Shown: positions 35,551-44,604 of the stretch, piece after piece
Numbering within the stretch: position 1 is the stretch's first letter
Layout: the number at the start of each line of letters is the position of its first letter
NCBI RefSeq assembly: GCF_002863565.1
Contig: NZ_PGUW01000005.1
Coordinates: 310,001-374,000 of the forward strand
Direction of reading: 5' to 3'
Length of the DNA stretch: 64,000 nucleotides
DNA from: Bacillus sp. V5-8f
GTDB taxonomy: Bacteria; Bacillota; Bacilli; Bacillales; DSM-1321
Position numbers and translations under genes: made by a program
The notes under the pieces: generated by a model
The model's database searches: none
The model's input: only the letters and a program-made list of their open reading frames with translations
What the model was told of the DNA's origin: nothing

Positions 35551-36762
35551 CTATGATTGGTGTTTACGTAGTTCAAGTTTTGCAATCTGGGCTTTATGCA
35601 CTTCGTCCGGACCATCGGCCAGCCTTAATGTACGGGAATTTGCCCACATGGCAGCAAGTGGTGTATCACCTGAAACCCCAGCTCCTCCAAAACCTTGTAT
35701 TGCACGGTCGAGGACTCGAAGTGCCATGGATGGGGCAACCACTTTAATCATAGCAATTTCCGCTTTCGCTTCTTTATTACCGACTGTATCCATCATATAA
35801 GCAGCTTTCAACGTCAACAGACGGGCTTGCTCTATTTCAATCCGGGATTCAGCAACCCATTCCATAATGACTCCCTGCTTGGAGAGTGGCTTTCCGAAAG
35901 CAACCCTATTTTGAATGCGTTTACATAATTCATCAAGCGCCCGCTCTGCCGCACCGATTAACCTCATACAATGATGGATCCTCCCAGGTCCGAGACGCCC
36001 CTGTGCAATAGCGAACCCTTTTCCTTCTCCCCAGAGCATATTTTCAGCAGGCACCCTTACGTTTTCATATGTAATCTCTGCATGTCCATGAGGGGCATGG
36101 TCATATCCGAAAACCGGGAGCATCCGTTCGATTTTTACACCTGGAGTGTCAAGGGGTACCAAAATCATCGATTGTTGTTCATGACGGCTTGCTTCGGGGG
36201 CAGTTTTTCCCATGACGATGGCGATTTTGCAGCGAGGATCCCCTGCCCCTGAAGACCACCATTTACGGCCGTTAATCACATAATGGTCGCCGTCCCTTTC
36301 AATCCTTGCTTCTATATTGGTAGCGTCTGAAGAAGCGACATCCGGCTCGGTCATTGAAAAACAGGAACGGATTTCACCTGCCAACAGCGGTTTTAGCCAT
36401 TCGTCCTTCTGTTTTTCAGTGCCATAACGCTCCAAGACTTCCATGTTGCCCGTATCCGGGGCGTTGCAATTGAATACCTCAGGCGCGATTAGTGAACGGC
36501 CCATAATTTCACAAAGCGGGGCGTACTCAAGGTTTGTTAATCCAGCTCCATTTTCGCTCTCTGGCAAAAACAGATTCCACAGGCCCTCTTCCTTTGCTTT
36601 TGCAGTAAGTTCTTCCATGATAGGCGGTATAGCACTCCATCTATCGCTTTGAGCTTTAAGCTGCTGTTCATACACCGCTTCATTTGGATAAACATGCTCC
36701 TCCATGAAACGTGTTAATCTTTGCTGAAGTTCTTTTACCTTTTCAGTGTAGGAAAAATTCAT
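35551..36762 (-). CDS. Acyl-CoA dehydrogenase of the ACAD10/ACAD11 type
   Basis: 403-residue FAD enzyme with the three-part acyl-CoA dehydrogenase fold. It has the FAD/substrate strand [19 protein letters not shown], then [13 protein letters not shown]. The segment [20 protein letters not shown] followed by [19 protein letters not shown] is diagnostic of the ACAD10/11 branch. The end [15 protein letters not shown] and [17 protein letters not shown] completes the FAD site. ACAD10/11 enzymes act on 4-phosphoacyl-CoAs, eliminating phosphate. It is the lead gene of the block, 22 bases behind a perfect palindromic operator. Confidence 0.9.
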   Translation of the reverse strand: MNFSYTEKVKELQQRLTRFMEEHVYPNEAVYEQQLKAQSDRWSAIPPIMEELTAKAKEEGLWNLFLPESENGAGLTNLEYAPLCEIMGRSLIAPEVFNCNAPDTGNMEVLERYGTEKQKDEWLKPLLAGEIRSCFSMTEPDVASSDATNIEARIERDGDHYVINGRKWWSSGAGDPRCKIAIVMGKTAPEASRHEQQSMILVPLDTPGVKIERMLPVFGYDHAPHGHAEITYENVRVPAENMLWGEGKGFAIAQGRLGPGRIHHCMRLIGAAERALDELCKRIQNRVAFGKPLSKQGVIMEWVAESRIEIEQARLLTLKAAYMMDTVGNKEAKAEIAMIKVVAPSMALRVLDRAIQGFGGAGVSGDTPLAAMWANSRTLRLADGPDEVHKAQIAKLELRKHQS

Positions 36763-36783
36763 GAACTGATCCCCCTTTATTAA

Positions 36784-36797
36784 ACTAACCGGTTAGT
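36784..36797. promoter_or_regulatory. Candidate TetR operator before the acyl-CoA dehydrogenase gene
   Basis: ACTAACCGGTTAGT is a perfect 14-base palindrome 21 bases before ATG 36762. A related copy lies at 32123-32136, at nearly the same distance from the other lead gene. Confidence 0.7.
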
Positions 36798-36879
36798 ATG
36801 TATCACTTTTAAGTATACGTTCTTTTGTAAAATATTCAACTATTAAACTAAAAATTTTAAATATTCAAATACAATTCAC

Positions 36880-36916
36880 AAAAAAGGGCGGCCAATTTTG
36901 GCCTACCCACTTTTTA
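36880..36916. terminator. Terminator of the KtrD-like gene (bidirectional form)
   Basis: AAAAAAGGGcGGCC pairs with GGCCtaCCC..TTTTT. The right arm reaches the stop codon of the potassium transporter gene at 36914, so stop and terminator overlap. Confidence 0.75.
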
Positions 36917-38269
36917 ACCAATGATAATTCTTTCTTTTGGATAATGGTAATTGTCCGTTTTTTCTTTCCGCCCGATGATAAAAAGAAAAGAAACAATTCC
37001 AACACGGCCAATGAACATCAAGATCATGGCAATAATTTTCCCCGTGATGCTTAACTCTGGGGTAATGCCAAATGAAAGTCCCACTGTACCGAAAGCCGAG
37101 CATACCTCAAATATAATTTTTATAAGGGGAAAATCCTCAGTTATCGTCATGATGATGATTGAAATAAAACATAGTACGATACCCATCAGCATGACTGCCG
37201 TGGCTTTATAGATATCTTCCTCGCAAATTTCCCGGTCAAATACTTTGATGGACCGGCTGCCTTTTGCGAAATTCCATAAAAATAAAATCATGATTGCAAA
37301 CGTAGTCGTTCTTATGCCGCCACCCGTGGAGCTTGGGGATGCCCCAATGAACATCATAAAGCTCATCAACAATTGGGTTGGCTCAGAAAAGTCATTGATA
37401 TCCATCGTGGAAAGCCCAGCGCTTCTTGTATTGGAAGACATGAATAAAGAATAAAAGAATGCTTCATGCCATTCTTTCCCTGCCATAAACCCATTAATTT
37501 CCAATAAATAAATAAATAAGGTCCCTCCAAATACAAAGCCGAAAAACGTGACCGAGGTTATCTTTGTAAAAAGTGAAAAGCGAAACTTATACACCCTGGC
37601 CCTGTTTGAAAGAAATTCCTTTGTTTCGATCAAGACCGGAAACCCGATTGCACCGAGAATTAGGAGAAGAATCGTGACCGTCTGGATAAAATAATCGTCT
37701 TTATAAGGAATGAGCGATTGCCCGGTGATATCAAAGCCGGCATTTGTCGTAGCGCTCACCGCAAGGAACAACCCATGAAGCACGGCATCATTAAAATTAG
37801 CAAAATATCTAAGAAAATAAATCCCTAGCACAATCGCACCGATTAGTTCGATGATGACAATAATCTTGATTAACTGAATCAGAAGATTAACCAAACCTGA
37901 TAGCTGCGTTTGATTTTGGTCTGTCATAATCAATTGCCGTTCCTTAAGACCAATCTTTTTTCCAAGGATGACCCATAGAAAGGTTCCAAGTGTCATCACG
38001 CCTATGCCTCCGAACTGAAGAACAAACATAAGAATAAAAATGCCTGGTGTTGTGAAAGTATCAACAATATTTATGACTGACAAGCCTGTTACACTTACCG
38101 CACTGACAGCTGTAAATAAAGCATCAATGAACGTCCATCTTACTCCCGGCTTTATTGCGATGGGAAGGCTTAACATCAAAGTTGAGACGCTAACCGCAAT
38201 AAAATAATACCCTATCATGATTTGTACAGGGCTCAGTTTCTGAAGCCCCTTTTTAAATGAAGTCCACAT
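36914..38269 (-). CDS. ktrD: Potassium uptake channel subunit, KtrB/KtrD type
   Basis: 451-residue TrkH/KtrB-family protein with four MPM repeats. The pore loops carry the filter Gly regions SVTGLS, TTNAGFD, SSNTRSAGLST and FGTVGLSFG, with the gating loop at GASPSSTGGGIRTT in the third repeat. It forms a dimeric K+ channel gated by a cytosolic KtrC/A-type ring subunit, which is not in this window. Length and place near sigI-rsgI and kinE match B. subtilis KtrD (YkrM). ATG 38269 follows AAAGGAA; the longer open frame to 38344 is discarded. Confidence 0.9.
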   Translation of the reverse strand: MWTSFKKGLQKLSPVQIMIGYYFIAVSVSTLMLSLPIAIKPGVRWTFIDALFTAVSAVSVTGLSVINIVDTFTTPGIFILMFVLQFGGIGVMTLGTFLWVILGKKIGLKERQLIMTDQNQTQLSGLVNLLIQLIKIIVIIELIGAIVLGIYFLRYFANFNDAVLHGLFLAVSATTNAGFDITGQSLIPYKDDYFIQTVTILLLILGAIGFPVLIETKEFLSNRARVYKFRFSLFTKITSVTFFGFVFGGTLFIYLLEINGFMAGKEWHEAFFYSLFMSSNTRSAGLSTMDINDFSEPTQLLMSFMMFIGASPSSTGGGIRTTTFAIMILFLWNFAKGSRSIKVFDREICEEDIYKATAVMLMGIVLCFISIIIMTITEDFPLIKIIFEVCSAFGTVGLSFGITPELSITGKIIAMILMFIGRVGIVSFLFIIGRKEKTDNYHYPKERIIIG

Positions 38270-38690
38270 AAAATTATTCCTTTCATTATATTCGCCGAGT
38301 GTGTCCATTTTTATTATGTATGAAAACCAAAAGGTTTTACACAAGCTATAAACGTGTTTAATTTGAATTTCACTTGTAGAACATTATTTTCGCGTTGATA
38401 TATCCTGAATGTTTCTGATACTTCCCTATGTTTCCTGAAACCTGGGATTTTTCTATATACCCAAAATTTCAATGGTAAATTCCCAGGGTTCCTTGCGGAT
38501 TTTCTTCTCAGATCAAGGGTAGCCGTTTTAACCAGATACCTGCTGATATTTCACATAGTATTTTTCTGAGAATACTTTTTACAAACTAAATGTCTTTGTC
38601 AGATTTAACATTCAATATCCATTATACACACAGTGTCAAAAAAGCAGGTAATGTCTGTTTTTTCTGCTTTCTTCATAACTGGCATCTTGA
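38270..38690. other. Intergenic region with a palindrome
   Basis: No gene. AACCTGGGAttt (from 38439) pairs with AAATTCCCAGGGTT (38477-38490) across about 25 bases. An open frame from 38590 is only an upstream extension of the spore-protein gene. Confidence 0.5.
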
Positions 38691-38696
38691 ACCTTG

Positions 38697-38727
38697 TGAA
38701 ATTACAGGAAGTTTTCCCATCATTATT
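38697..38727 (+). promoter_or_regulatory. Possible SigG promoter of the SASP gene
   Basis: TGAAAT (38697-38702), 18 bases, CATTATT (38721-38727) resembles the forespore sigma-G consensus (TGMATR / CATNNTA). A second -10-like CATACTA lies at 38752. The leader would be 55-85 nt. Confidence 0.35.
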
Positions 38728-38811
38728 TTTAGTAAAACATGCAGCAGAATCCATACTAGTAAATACAGGGGGCTTGTATCCTCTGTAATATGTGTTAGGG
38801 GGAGAATTACT

Positions 38812-39009
38812 ATGGCAACGAGAGGCAGCAGAAGGCAACTTTTAGTACCAGGCGCTGAACAGGCATTGGAACAATTCAAATACGAAGTTGCACAGGAATT
38901 CGGCATTAAGCTTGGTGCTGAGCAGTACTCCCGGGCAAACGGTTCTGTTGGCGGTGAAATCGTAAAGCGACTCATTGCACAAGCTCAGTCTGAATTAAAA
39001 GGCCAATAA
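38812..39009 (+). CDS. Small acid-soluble spore protein, alpha/beta type
   Basis: 65-residue SASP that coats and protects spore DNA. Hallmarks are [20 protein letters not shown], the GPR protease cleavage site around EFGIKLG, and [22 protein letters not shown] 38812 is preceded by AGGGGGAG. The frame upstream to 38590 is non-coding. The paralogue is uncertain (B. subtilis sspD lies in a comparable region). Expression would be forespore-specific. Confidence 0.93.
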   Translation: MATRGSRRQLLVPGAEQALEQFKYEVAQEFGIKLGAEQYSRANGSVGGEIVKRLIAQAQSELKGQ

Positions 39010-39088
39010 CTGGTTTAAAAATTTCATACCATATGGATGATCCGCTTCGATGAAAAGCATTCAGATGCTTTATTAATTGGCAAATATA

Positions 39089-39126
39089 AAAGGCTGTCAT
39101 CACTTTTGTTGTGATGACAGCCTTTC
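39089..39126. terminator. Bidirectional terminator between SASP and rsgI
   Basis: Perfect 15-bp stem AAAGGCTGTCATCAC / GTGATGACAGCCTTT with a seven-base loop, between two convergent genes. Confidence 0.9.
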
Positions 39127-39145
39127 TTCCACTGAAAATGACATG

Positions 39146-40309
39146 TTACTCCTTGTGCAATTGGGGCTTGTTAGGATGCTGAACCTTTTTATTGTTCTTC
39201 TCAGCCTCATTGCCTTTTGTGCGATTTCCCGGTTGTTGTATCTTGTTTTTATTTTTTTCCGTGGCCTGCCCCTTTTTTAATTGATTTTTTTCGGGGATAT
39301 GGATGTTTTTCCGTTCGGTCTGCTGTATTTTTTTATTTTCCGGCATTCTTTTCACCGTATTCTCGCGAGATGGCGGAGTGGGCTTTTTTATAGTGGCCGT
39401 ATTAGGTCTGTTCGGTTTAGGATGGTCAGGTACTTTGGCTGGTGGAGCATGGTTCCTATGAACAGTGGTTTTCTCTTCTTCTTGCTTCAATTGATTTGGA
39501 ACCATTCTGGATTTTACCGGTTCCTTCACAGGGTTTGCAGGTGTTAATGTTTTTTCCGTTCCCGCCCCCTTATTTGGCATTAATACCTTATCTTGCTCCT
39601 TTTTCCCGTCTTCCTCAGAATTAGAAGATTTATTTTTTGGTTGAAACATTTCAAGCTTCTTTTCCATGTACTTTCCGGTTGATAGGCCTTGTTTCTTCGC
39701 ATTTTCCCGATCGGTTTCGGTCCCATCAATAATTTTAATATTTCTCCGGGGGACAAAGTCAGCCGTATTGGCAAGACCGGTGACCCTGTTTTTCAGCTCT
39801 TTTTCGAGCTTTTCATCCTCGTCGATTAATGTCGTCGACAGGACTAATTCCTGTTGTTTTTTGAAATATCCAAGCTTGTTTATTGTGCTGACAATTTGGC
39901 CCGTCACTTCGCTCAAGCTTTTGTCCCGTACAGCAATTTGGTGAACTACTTCTTCCCCTTCCTTATTCAAGCCTTTCACGTCTACTATTTCCAAATCATC
40001 ATTTAAGGCCAATTCGATGCTGGGATTTACGTCTATCGTCATATATGCTGAGACTTTTTCCTGAAATGCTCCTGGCAGAATGGAGCATGTAAGGACGATT
40101 GCCGCCACCGAAACAAGAACCGATGTCTTTTTTATAGAAAGATGAAATAACGATGAAATTCTTCTTCTTTTCGGGTAAATGGGTGTAAATGAAATCTCTC
40201 CACCTATTTCATATGTCGCTTTCCCGCGCCGGGCCTTATGAAACTCACCTTCAGGGGTTAAGACGGTGACAAACTCCTGATCGATTTCTAAAATGATACC
40301 TTTTTTCAT
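39146..40309 (-). CDS. rsgI: Anti-sigma-I factor RsgI
   Basis: 387-residue single-pass membrane protein that sequesters SigI. Residues 1-45 are the cytoplasmic sigma-binding RsgI domain (MKKGIILEIDQEFVTVLTPE). A membrane helix lies near 60-80 (TSVLVSVAAIVLTCSILPG). The extracytoplasmic part begins with the conserved SAYMTIDVNPSIELALND and ends in about 170 residues very rich in Pro, Lys, Asn and Gln. That disordered tail probably reaches the wall. The ATG overlaps the sigI stop by four bases, giving translational coupling. Confidence 0.93.
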   Translation of the reverse strand: MKKGIILEIDQEFVTVLTPEGEFHKARRGKATYEIGGEISFTPIYPKRRRISSLFHLSIKKTSVLVSVAAIVLTCSILPGAFQEKVSAYMTIDVNPSIELALNDDLEIVDVKGLNKEGEEVVHQIAVRDKSLSEVTGQIVSTINKLGYFKKQQELVLSTTLIDEDEKLEKELKNRVTGLANTADFVPRRNIKIIDGTETDRENAKKQGLSTGKYMEKKLEMFQPKNKSSNSEEDGKKEQDKVLMPNKGAGTEKTLTPANPVKEPVKSRMVPNQLKQEEEKTTVHRNHAPPAKVPDHPKPNRPNTATIKKPTPPSRENTVKRMPENKKIQQTERKNIHIPEKNQLKKGQATEKNKNKIQQPGNRTKGNEAEKNNKKVQHPNKPQLHKE

Positions 40310-41046
40310 CGTTCAATCCCCTTTATATACTCATGCAAATAGAAAAAATCACCATTTAAAATGAGTGCAACAGCAATGATGTATTTTCGATTTCTTTCTA
40401 TAGTTTTCCTGCTGACCTTCACTTTTGCTTCAAGCTGCTTTATAGGCAAACGTTTTTTAGCTAACAGCTTTTCCTGCAATTCTGGGTCGTTCACAAGCAA
40501 TTTTGCTATGGAAATCGCACTCTCTCTCGCATCTGCATGCTTAGGTGAATTCTGGGCTAGATCGGCGAATGTCACATCAAACTCCGACAAACGTTTCTGG
40601 TAACGCAATATCTCTTCCCTGCGTTTTTCTGCTTCCTTCAGCTTTACATATTCCTGCATGGATTTTTCTGCTTCCAGATAATCCTGTGCTGAACTTTCCT
40701 CATTATCCAAACCAAGGTCAACGATGAGATCCTGCTTTCTGGACTGGCTTCTTAAATAGTCGATTACCCTTCGTTTAACCAAGGTTTCAGCAAACGCCAA
40801 TAACGAGCTGCCCTTTGTGGGGCAATATTTATCTATGGCTTCATTAAAAGCAATAAGGCCTATGCTGAACTCATCGTCTGATTCATTTATAAAGCGTCTG
40901 CACACTGATGATACTGTTTTAGCAATAAACGGTTTGAAAGAGCTTATTAATTCATTGCGGAGAGGACCGTCCCCATTTTGGATTTTCATCACAGTCTCTT
41001 CTAACGATCCTTTTTTCTTAAATGGTGTAAATATCAGATTTAGCAT
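40306..41046 (-). CDS. sigI: RNA polymerase sigma factor SigI
   Basis: 246-residue sigma-70-family factor of the SigI group, heat- and wall-stress related in Bacillus. Region 2 contains INESDDEFSIGLIAFNEAIDKY then SSLLAFAETLVKRRVIDYLR. The C-terminal SigI-specific region ends with LEAKVKVSRKTIERNRKYI, the DNA-binding helix. It pairs with rsgI downstream. The YkoY-like gene lies upstream on the same strand, 257 bases away, with a possible SigI promoter between. Confidence 0.93.
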   Translation of the reverse strand: MLNLIFTPFKKKGSLEETVMKIQNGDGPLRNELISSFKPFIAKTVSSVCRRFINESDDEFSIGLIAFNEAIDKYCPTKGSSLLAFAETLVKRRVIDYLRSQSRKQDLIVDLGLDNEESSAQDYLEAEKSMQEYVKLKEAEKRREEILRYQKRLSEFDVTFADLAQNSPKHADARESAISIAKLLVNDPELQEKLLAKKRLPIKQLEAKVKVSRKTIERNRKYIIAVALILNGDFFYLHEYIKGIER

Positions 41047-41212
41047 AAGCTCCCCCCGTTTCTATGGCATATTCTAGGCATAGAAAGTACCAATTCTATT
41101 CTTATAAAGGTGAGCCTATAAAGACAGGTGCAAAAGACCTATTTTCTAGTACTTCTATCATGTTTCCTTGCAACTTGTTTGTAACTGATCCTTAAAGGAC
41201 TATAAACAACAA

Positions 41213-41241
41213 TACGAACCAAGGAGACATTTTGTGGGGGT
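41213..41241 (-). promoter_or_regulatory. Possible SigI-type autoregulatory promoter
   Basis: On the minus strand ACCCCC (41236-41241) is followed after 19 bases by CGTA (41213-41216). These are elements resembling the SigI -35 ACCCCC and -10 CGWA. It lies about 170 bases before the sigI start. Confidence 0.3.
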
Positions 41242-41302
41242 AAAGGAATTTATTATCTATGTTATGCAAACAGCAAGGCCTGCCGTATGGCAAGCCCTGC
41301 TG

Positions 41303-42067
41303 TTATACTTCTTGTGTGTTCTTCTCTTTTTTTCCGGACAAAAAAAAGCCACCAACCGCAATCCCAATCAGGACAGTCCAGAAAATCGTTTTCCATCTAG
41401 TGCTTTCTGGGAAATGGGGATCCAGGACACCAACTTCAGGATGGGCGAGGGTGAAAATAGCGAGTTTTACGCCAACCCAACCAACAATTAGAAAAGCAGC
41501 CGTTTCAAGAGTTGGACGCTGATGAAGCAGCCTGACAAATGCTGTAGCAGCAAAGCGCATTATGGTTAATCCGATTATGCCTCCAAGGAACATAACCGTA
41601 AACTGCCCGGCATCAATACCGCCAATTTCGGACCATCCTGTTTCCGGAAGGGTTACCGCTAACGCAACCGCAGCCAGCATTGAATCAATGGCGAATGCGA
41701 TATCGGCAAGTTCAACTTTTAATACAGTCACCCAAAAACCTGTTCCGCCATTCGTTTTTACTTCATTTTCATTTTCTCGTCCGACAAACCGTCGGTATAT
41801 ATGCTGGAATGCTATATATAAGAGGTAAATGGAACCTATTGCCTGCACCTGCCATACATCGGCGAGGAAGGAAATCATAAAGAGGCTCAGGAACCTGAAT
41901 ACAAAAGCTGCTAGAATCCCATAGAACAACGCTTTCCTTTGTTGTTCCTGAGGTAGATGCTTAACCATGACGGCCATGACCACCGCGTTATCAGCGGACA
42001 GGATTCCCTCCAGTCCTATAAGGACAAGTAAAACCCATCCATATTCCAGTAACATTGTTGTATCCAT
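41303..42067 (-). CDS. ykoY: TerC family membrane protein, YkoY-like
   Basis: 254-residue polytopic protein of the TerC family, implicated in metal (Mn) export in Bacillus. Conserved acidic motifs are GLEGILSADNAVVMAVMVKHL (residues 19-39) and ELADIAFAIDSMLAAVAL (near 123), each with membrane-embedded Asp/Glu. ATG 42067, eight bases after GGAGG, is preferred over 42082 and gives the B. subtilis YkoY length. The Mn-sensing yybP-ykoY leader that precedes ykoY in B. subtilis is not recognisable in the short upstream gap. A hairpin AACAGCA..TGCTGTT overlaps its stop. Confidence 0.88.
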   Translation of the reverse strand: MDTTMLLEYGWVLLVLIGLEGILSADNAVVMAVMVKHLPQEQQRKALFYGILAAFVFRFLSLFMISFLADVWQVQAIGSIYLLYIAFQHIYRRFVGRENENEVKTNGGTGFWVTVLKVELADIAFAIDSMLAAVALAVTLPETGWSEIGGIDAGQFTVMFLGGIIGLTIMRFAATAFVRLLHQRPTLETAAFLIVGWVGVKLAIFTLAHPEVGVLDPHFPESTRWKTIFWTVLIGIAVGGFFLSGKKEKNTQEV

Positions 42068-42254
42068 GTCATCGACCTCCATTTCTTAATATTCCTTTTC
42101 ATAACTGTAATTAACGATTTTAAGGCAAAAAAAAAAGCGTCTACAAACTAAGGCCAAGCATCTTATATTTTGCAAAATATTTCCTATATATTCATTTGTG
42201 TTTTAAGTTCAAGATATTTTTAATATAAAGAAGCAAGAAAGAAAAACTTTTATT

Positions 42255-43514
42255 ATGATTAAAGAAGTTTTTCCGTTACTATATAAGAAAGCAGTTAGAA
42301 GGCTTTTATCAACACAAGAGGTGAATGCACAATTGAAAAGAATAGTTAAAGCCTATGATTACCCGATTTTCATAGCTGTTGTGCTGCTCTCCCTATTTGG
42401 ATTAGTCATGGTTTACAGTTCAAGCATGATTACAGCAGTAGCCCGTTACGAATATTCGATGGATCATTTCTTCCAAAACCAAAAAAATGCGCTCATTCTG
42501 TCCTTTATCATCATGATGTTTTTCATGATTTTGCCGTATAAACTTTATAAACATAAAACATTCTTAATGGTCATGATGGGGGGCATTGCCTTTCTTCTCC
42601 TGATTGTTACCATCGTTGGTCATACGGCCGGAAATGCGACCAGCTGGTTTAAGTTAGGGGCACGCGGGGTTCAGCCTGCGGAATTTTCCAAGCTCGCAAT
42701 CATCATTTATTTGTCAGCGATTTACGGAAAACGGCAAGACAGGATAAATGATATCGACAAAGCGGTCATCCCTCCCATCGTCTTTTTGGCCGGCATCTGC
42801 TTTTTAATCATCCTTCAGCCTGACTATGGGAGTGCAGCGATTATCCTCATGATTGCATGTGCCATTATCCTTTGTTCAGGAATGAATCTAAAAAGCATTG
42901 GGAAATTACTTACGATCTTTTTATTGGTAGCCGGAATCTTCATTCTTGGTGTTGTCGTCACAGGATATACCTCGGATGTGTTTTCGAAAGAAAGAATTTC
43001 CAGGTTCACAGGGGTATCCAATCCATTCGACAAGGGTGATGAAGGCTTTCAGCTCGCCAATGCCTTGCTTGCCATCGGTTCTGGGGGCATAACCGGGGTC
43101 GGGCTCGGCGACAGCGTACAAAAATATGGATATCTGCCCGAATCCCACACGGATTTCATCATGGCAATCGTTGCCGAAGAGCTAGGCATTTTTGGAGTGT
43201 TGTTTGTGTTAGGAACCCTTGGGTTTATTGTATTAAGAGGCCTTATACTTTCGGCTAAATGCAAGGATCCTTTTGGGAGCCTGCTTTTAATCGGCATTTC
43301 ATCCATGATGGGTATCCAGGTAGTGATCAATGTGGGCGGTGTCACGGGTCTTCTGCCAATAACGGGAATAACAATGCCTTTTATTAGCTATGGCGGTTCA
43401 TCACTGCTATTGCTTATGGTATCGATCGGCATAATGGAAAATGTAATCATGAGAATGAATGTAATGGAACAAAAAGAAATCGTACAGACAAGCTCGGGTA
43501 ATAAAAGCATGTAA
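42255..43514 (+). CDS. FtsW/RodA/SpoVE family lipid-II polymerase
   Basis: Up to 419 residues with ten predicted membrane helices. SEDS-family peptidoglycan glycosyltransferase. Family motifs are ATSWFKLGARGVQPAEFSKL (the catalytic-side Asp lies in the later LPESHTDFIMAIVAEELG), LQPDYGSA, and the end GITMPFISYGGSSLL. ATG 42255 has a poor ribosome site. An in-frame TTG at 42333 sits nine bases after AGAGGTG and would give a more typical 393-residue protein; I cannot decide between them. Without a neighbour in the divisome I cannot say whether it is FtsW, RodA or SpoVE. Confidence 0.88.
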   Translation: MIKEVFPLLYKKAVRRLLSTQEVNAQLKRIVKAYDYPIFIAVVLLSLFGLVMVYSSSMITAVARYEYSMDHFFQNQKNALILSFIIMMFFMILPYKLYKHKTFLMVMMGGIAFLLLIVTIVGHTAGNATSWFKLGARGVQPAEFSKLAIIIYLSAIYGKRQDRINDIDKAVIPPIVFLAGICFLIILQPDYGSAAIILMIACAIILCSGMNLKSIGKLLTIFLLVAGIFILGVVVTGYTSDVFSKERISRFTGVSNPFDKGDEGFQLANALLAIGSGGITGVGLGDSVQKYGYLPESHTDFIMAIVAEELGIFGVLFVLGTLGFIVLRGLILSAKCKDPFGSLLLIGISSMMGIQVVINVGGVTGLLPITGITMPFISYGGSSLLLLMVSIGIMENVIMRMNVMEQKEIVQTSSGNKSM

Positions 43515-43540
43515 AAAAGCAGGAGAAATCCTGCTTTTTT
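43513..43540. terminator. Bidirectional terminator
   Basis: AAAAAAGCAGGA-gaaa-TCCTGCTTTTTT, perfect, between the convergent FtsW-like and EAL genes. Confidence 0.92.
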
Positions 43541-43599
43541 ATTTCCAATATATAAAAGTAGCCGTTATGTGTTATATGGAATGTATCAGTTAACCGCTT

Positions 43600-44604
43600 C
43601 TAGTTAAAACCAGGTTCAGCTTCCGGCCTTCCGATTAAATAGCCTTGGGCCAAATCGATGCCGATATCCTTGCAAAACTGCAGTTCTTCTACTCTTTCAA
43701 CCCCTTCTGCCAGTGTTCTGATGTTCAATTCCCTGGCTACATGCACAACATTTTTCAAAAACTCCTGTTTTCCTGTATCGCTGTCACAGAACATAATATT
43801 TGAACGGTCAATTTTTACATAATCGGGCTGGAGTTGTACCAGAACATCAAGTGTAGAATATCCTGCTCCGAAATCATCCAGAGCCACTGCCATACCCTGG
43901 TTCTGATAGGTACGGAATATTTTTTTCAAGTGGTCAATGTCATCTATTTTTTCCGTTTCTACAACCTCAAAAACGAGGTCTTCCGGATTTATGCCATATC
44001 TCTCTACAATATGGAACGTGTGCCGTAAACAGTAATCCGGATTATATATTGTGGAAGGCAGGAAATTAATAAAGCTTTTAATCCCGTTATTGATCTTTCC
44101 AACACGGCCTTTTATCGCAGTTTCCCTGGCTTTTTGATCTAAAAGGCTTTGCATGCCGGTTTCCTGGGCAACCTTAAACAGCTGGCCGGGAGAAATCCTA
44201 CCGAGTGGGTCTCTCAGTAATGATTCATATGCAAATAGACTCTTATCCCTAAGTAACACTATTGGTTGGAAAAAACCGATAAATTCTGTTGATTGAATGA
44301 TTTTTACGGTTTCATGGTTGCCAACCCTCGAGGCAACTTCCCTTAATGGATAGGTTATAATCGGATCTTCCAGCTTTTTTAGCAAAGTGCTTTCGAACGT
44401 ATCTGCCTCGGGAACAAGGCTTAGTCTTCCGAGTTTGTCGGATAGGTCTGCACTGGAATGGTAAGCAATAAAAATTCCTTTATCATTTTCCATGCGGCTT
44501 GGAATAGCTTCCAGTATATCCATACTTTGTTTTCCTTCCAGATAGATAAAACCCTCTTCATGCAATGAAAAATTTATCCCGCACATTTTACAACTTGTTT
44601 CCAT
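43600..44604 (-). CDS. EAL-domain protein (c-di-GMP phosphodiesterase family)
   Basis: 334 residues. The N-terminal ~90 residues begin with a CxxC pair (CKMCGINF) and are otherwise unassigned. The EAL domain starts at FFQPIVLLRDKSLFAYESLLR, with ESL in place of EAL but the metal Glu kept. It continues FINFLPS (Asn), FEVVETEKI (Glu), VALDDFGAGYS (DDFG loop), PDYVKIDRS (Lys) and LAEGVERVEELQF with AQGYLIGRP. All residues needed for catalysis appear present, so activity is plausible. No GGDEF or membrane part is present. Monocistronic. Confidence 0.88.
   Translation of the reverse strand: METSCKMCGINFSLHEEGFIYLEGKQSMDILEAIPSRMENDKGIFIAYHSSADLSDKLGRLSLVPEADTFESTLLKKLEDPIITYPLREVASRVGNHETVKIIQSTEFIGFFQPIVLLRDKSLFAYESLLRDPLGRISPGQLFKVAQETGMQSLLDQKARETAIKGRVGKINNGIKSFINFLPSTIYNPDYCLRHTFHIVERYGINPEDLVFEVVETEKIDDIDHLKKIFRTYQNQGMAVALDDFGAGYSTLDVLVQLQPDYVKIDRSNIMFCDSDTGKQEFLKNVVHVARELNIRTLAEGVERVEELQFCKDIGIDLAQGYLIGRPEAEPGFN

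Noticed and set aside
38590..38811. N-terminal extension of the spore protein
   Set aside because: The SASP family starts at MATRGSRR, and ATG 38812 has the ribosome site.
42068..42254. yybP-ykoY manganese riboswitch
   Set aside because: No matching paired core could be recognised on the minus strand.
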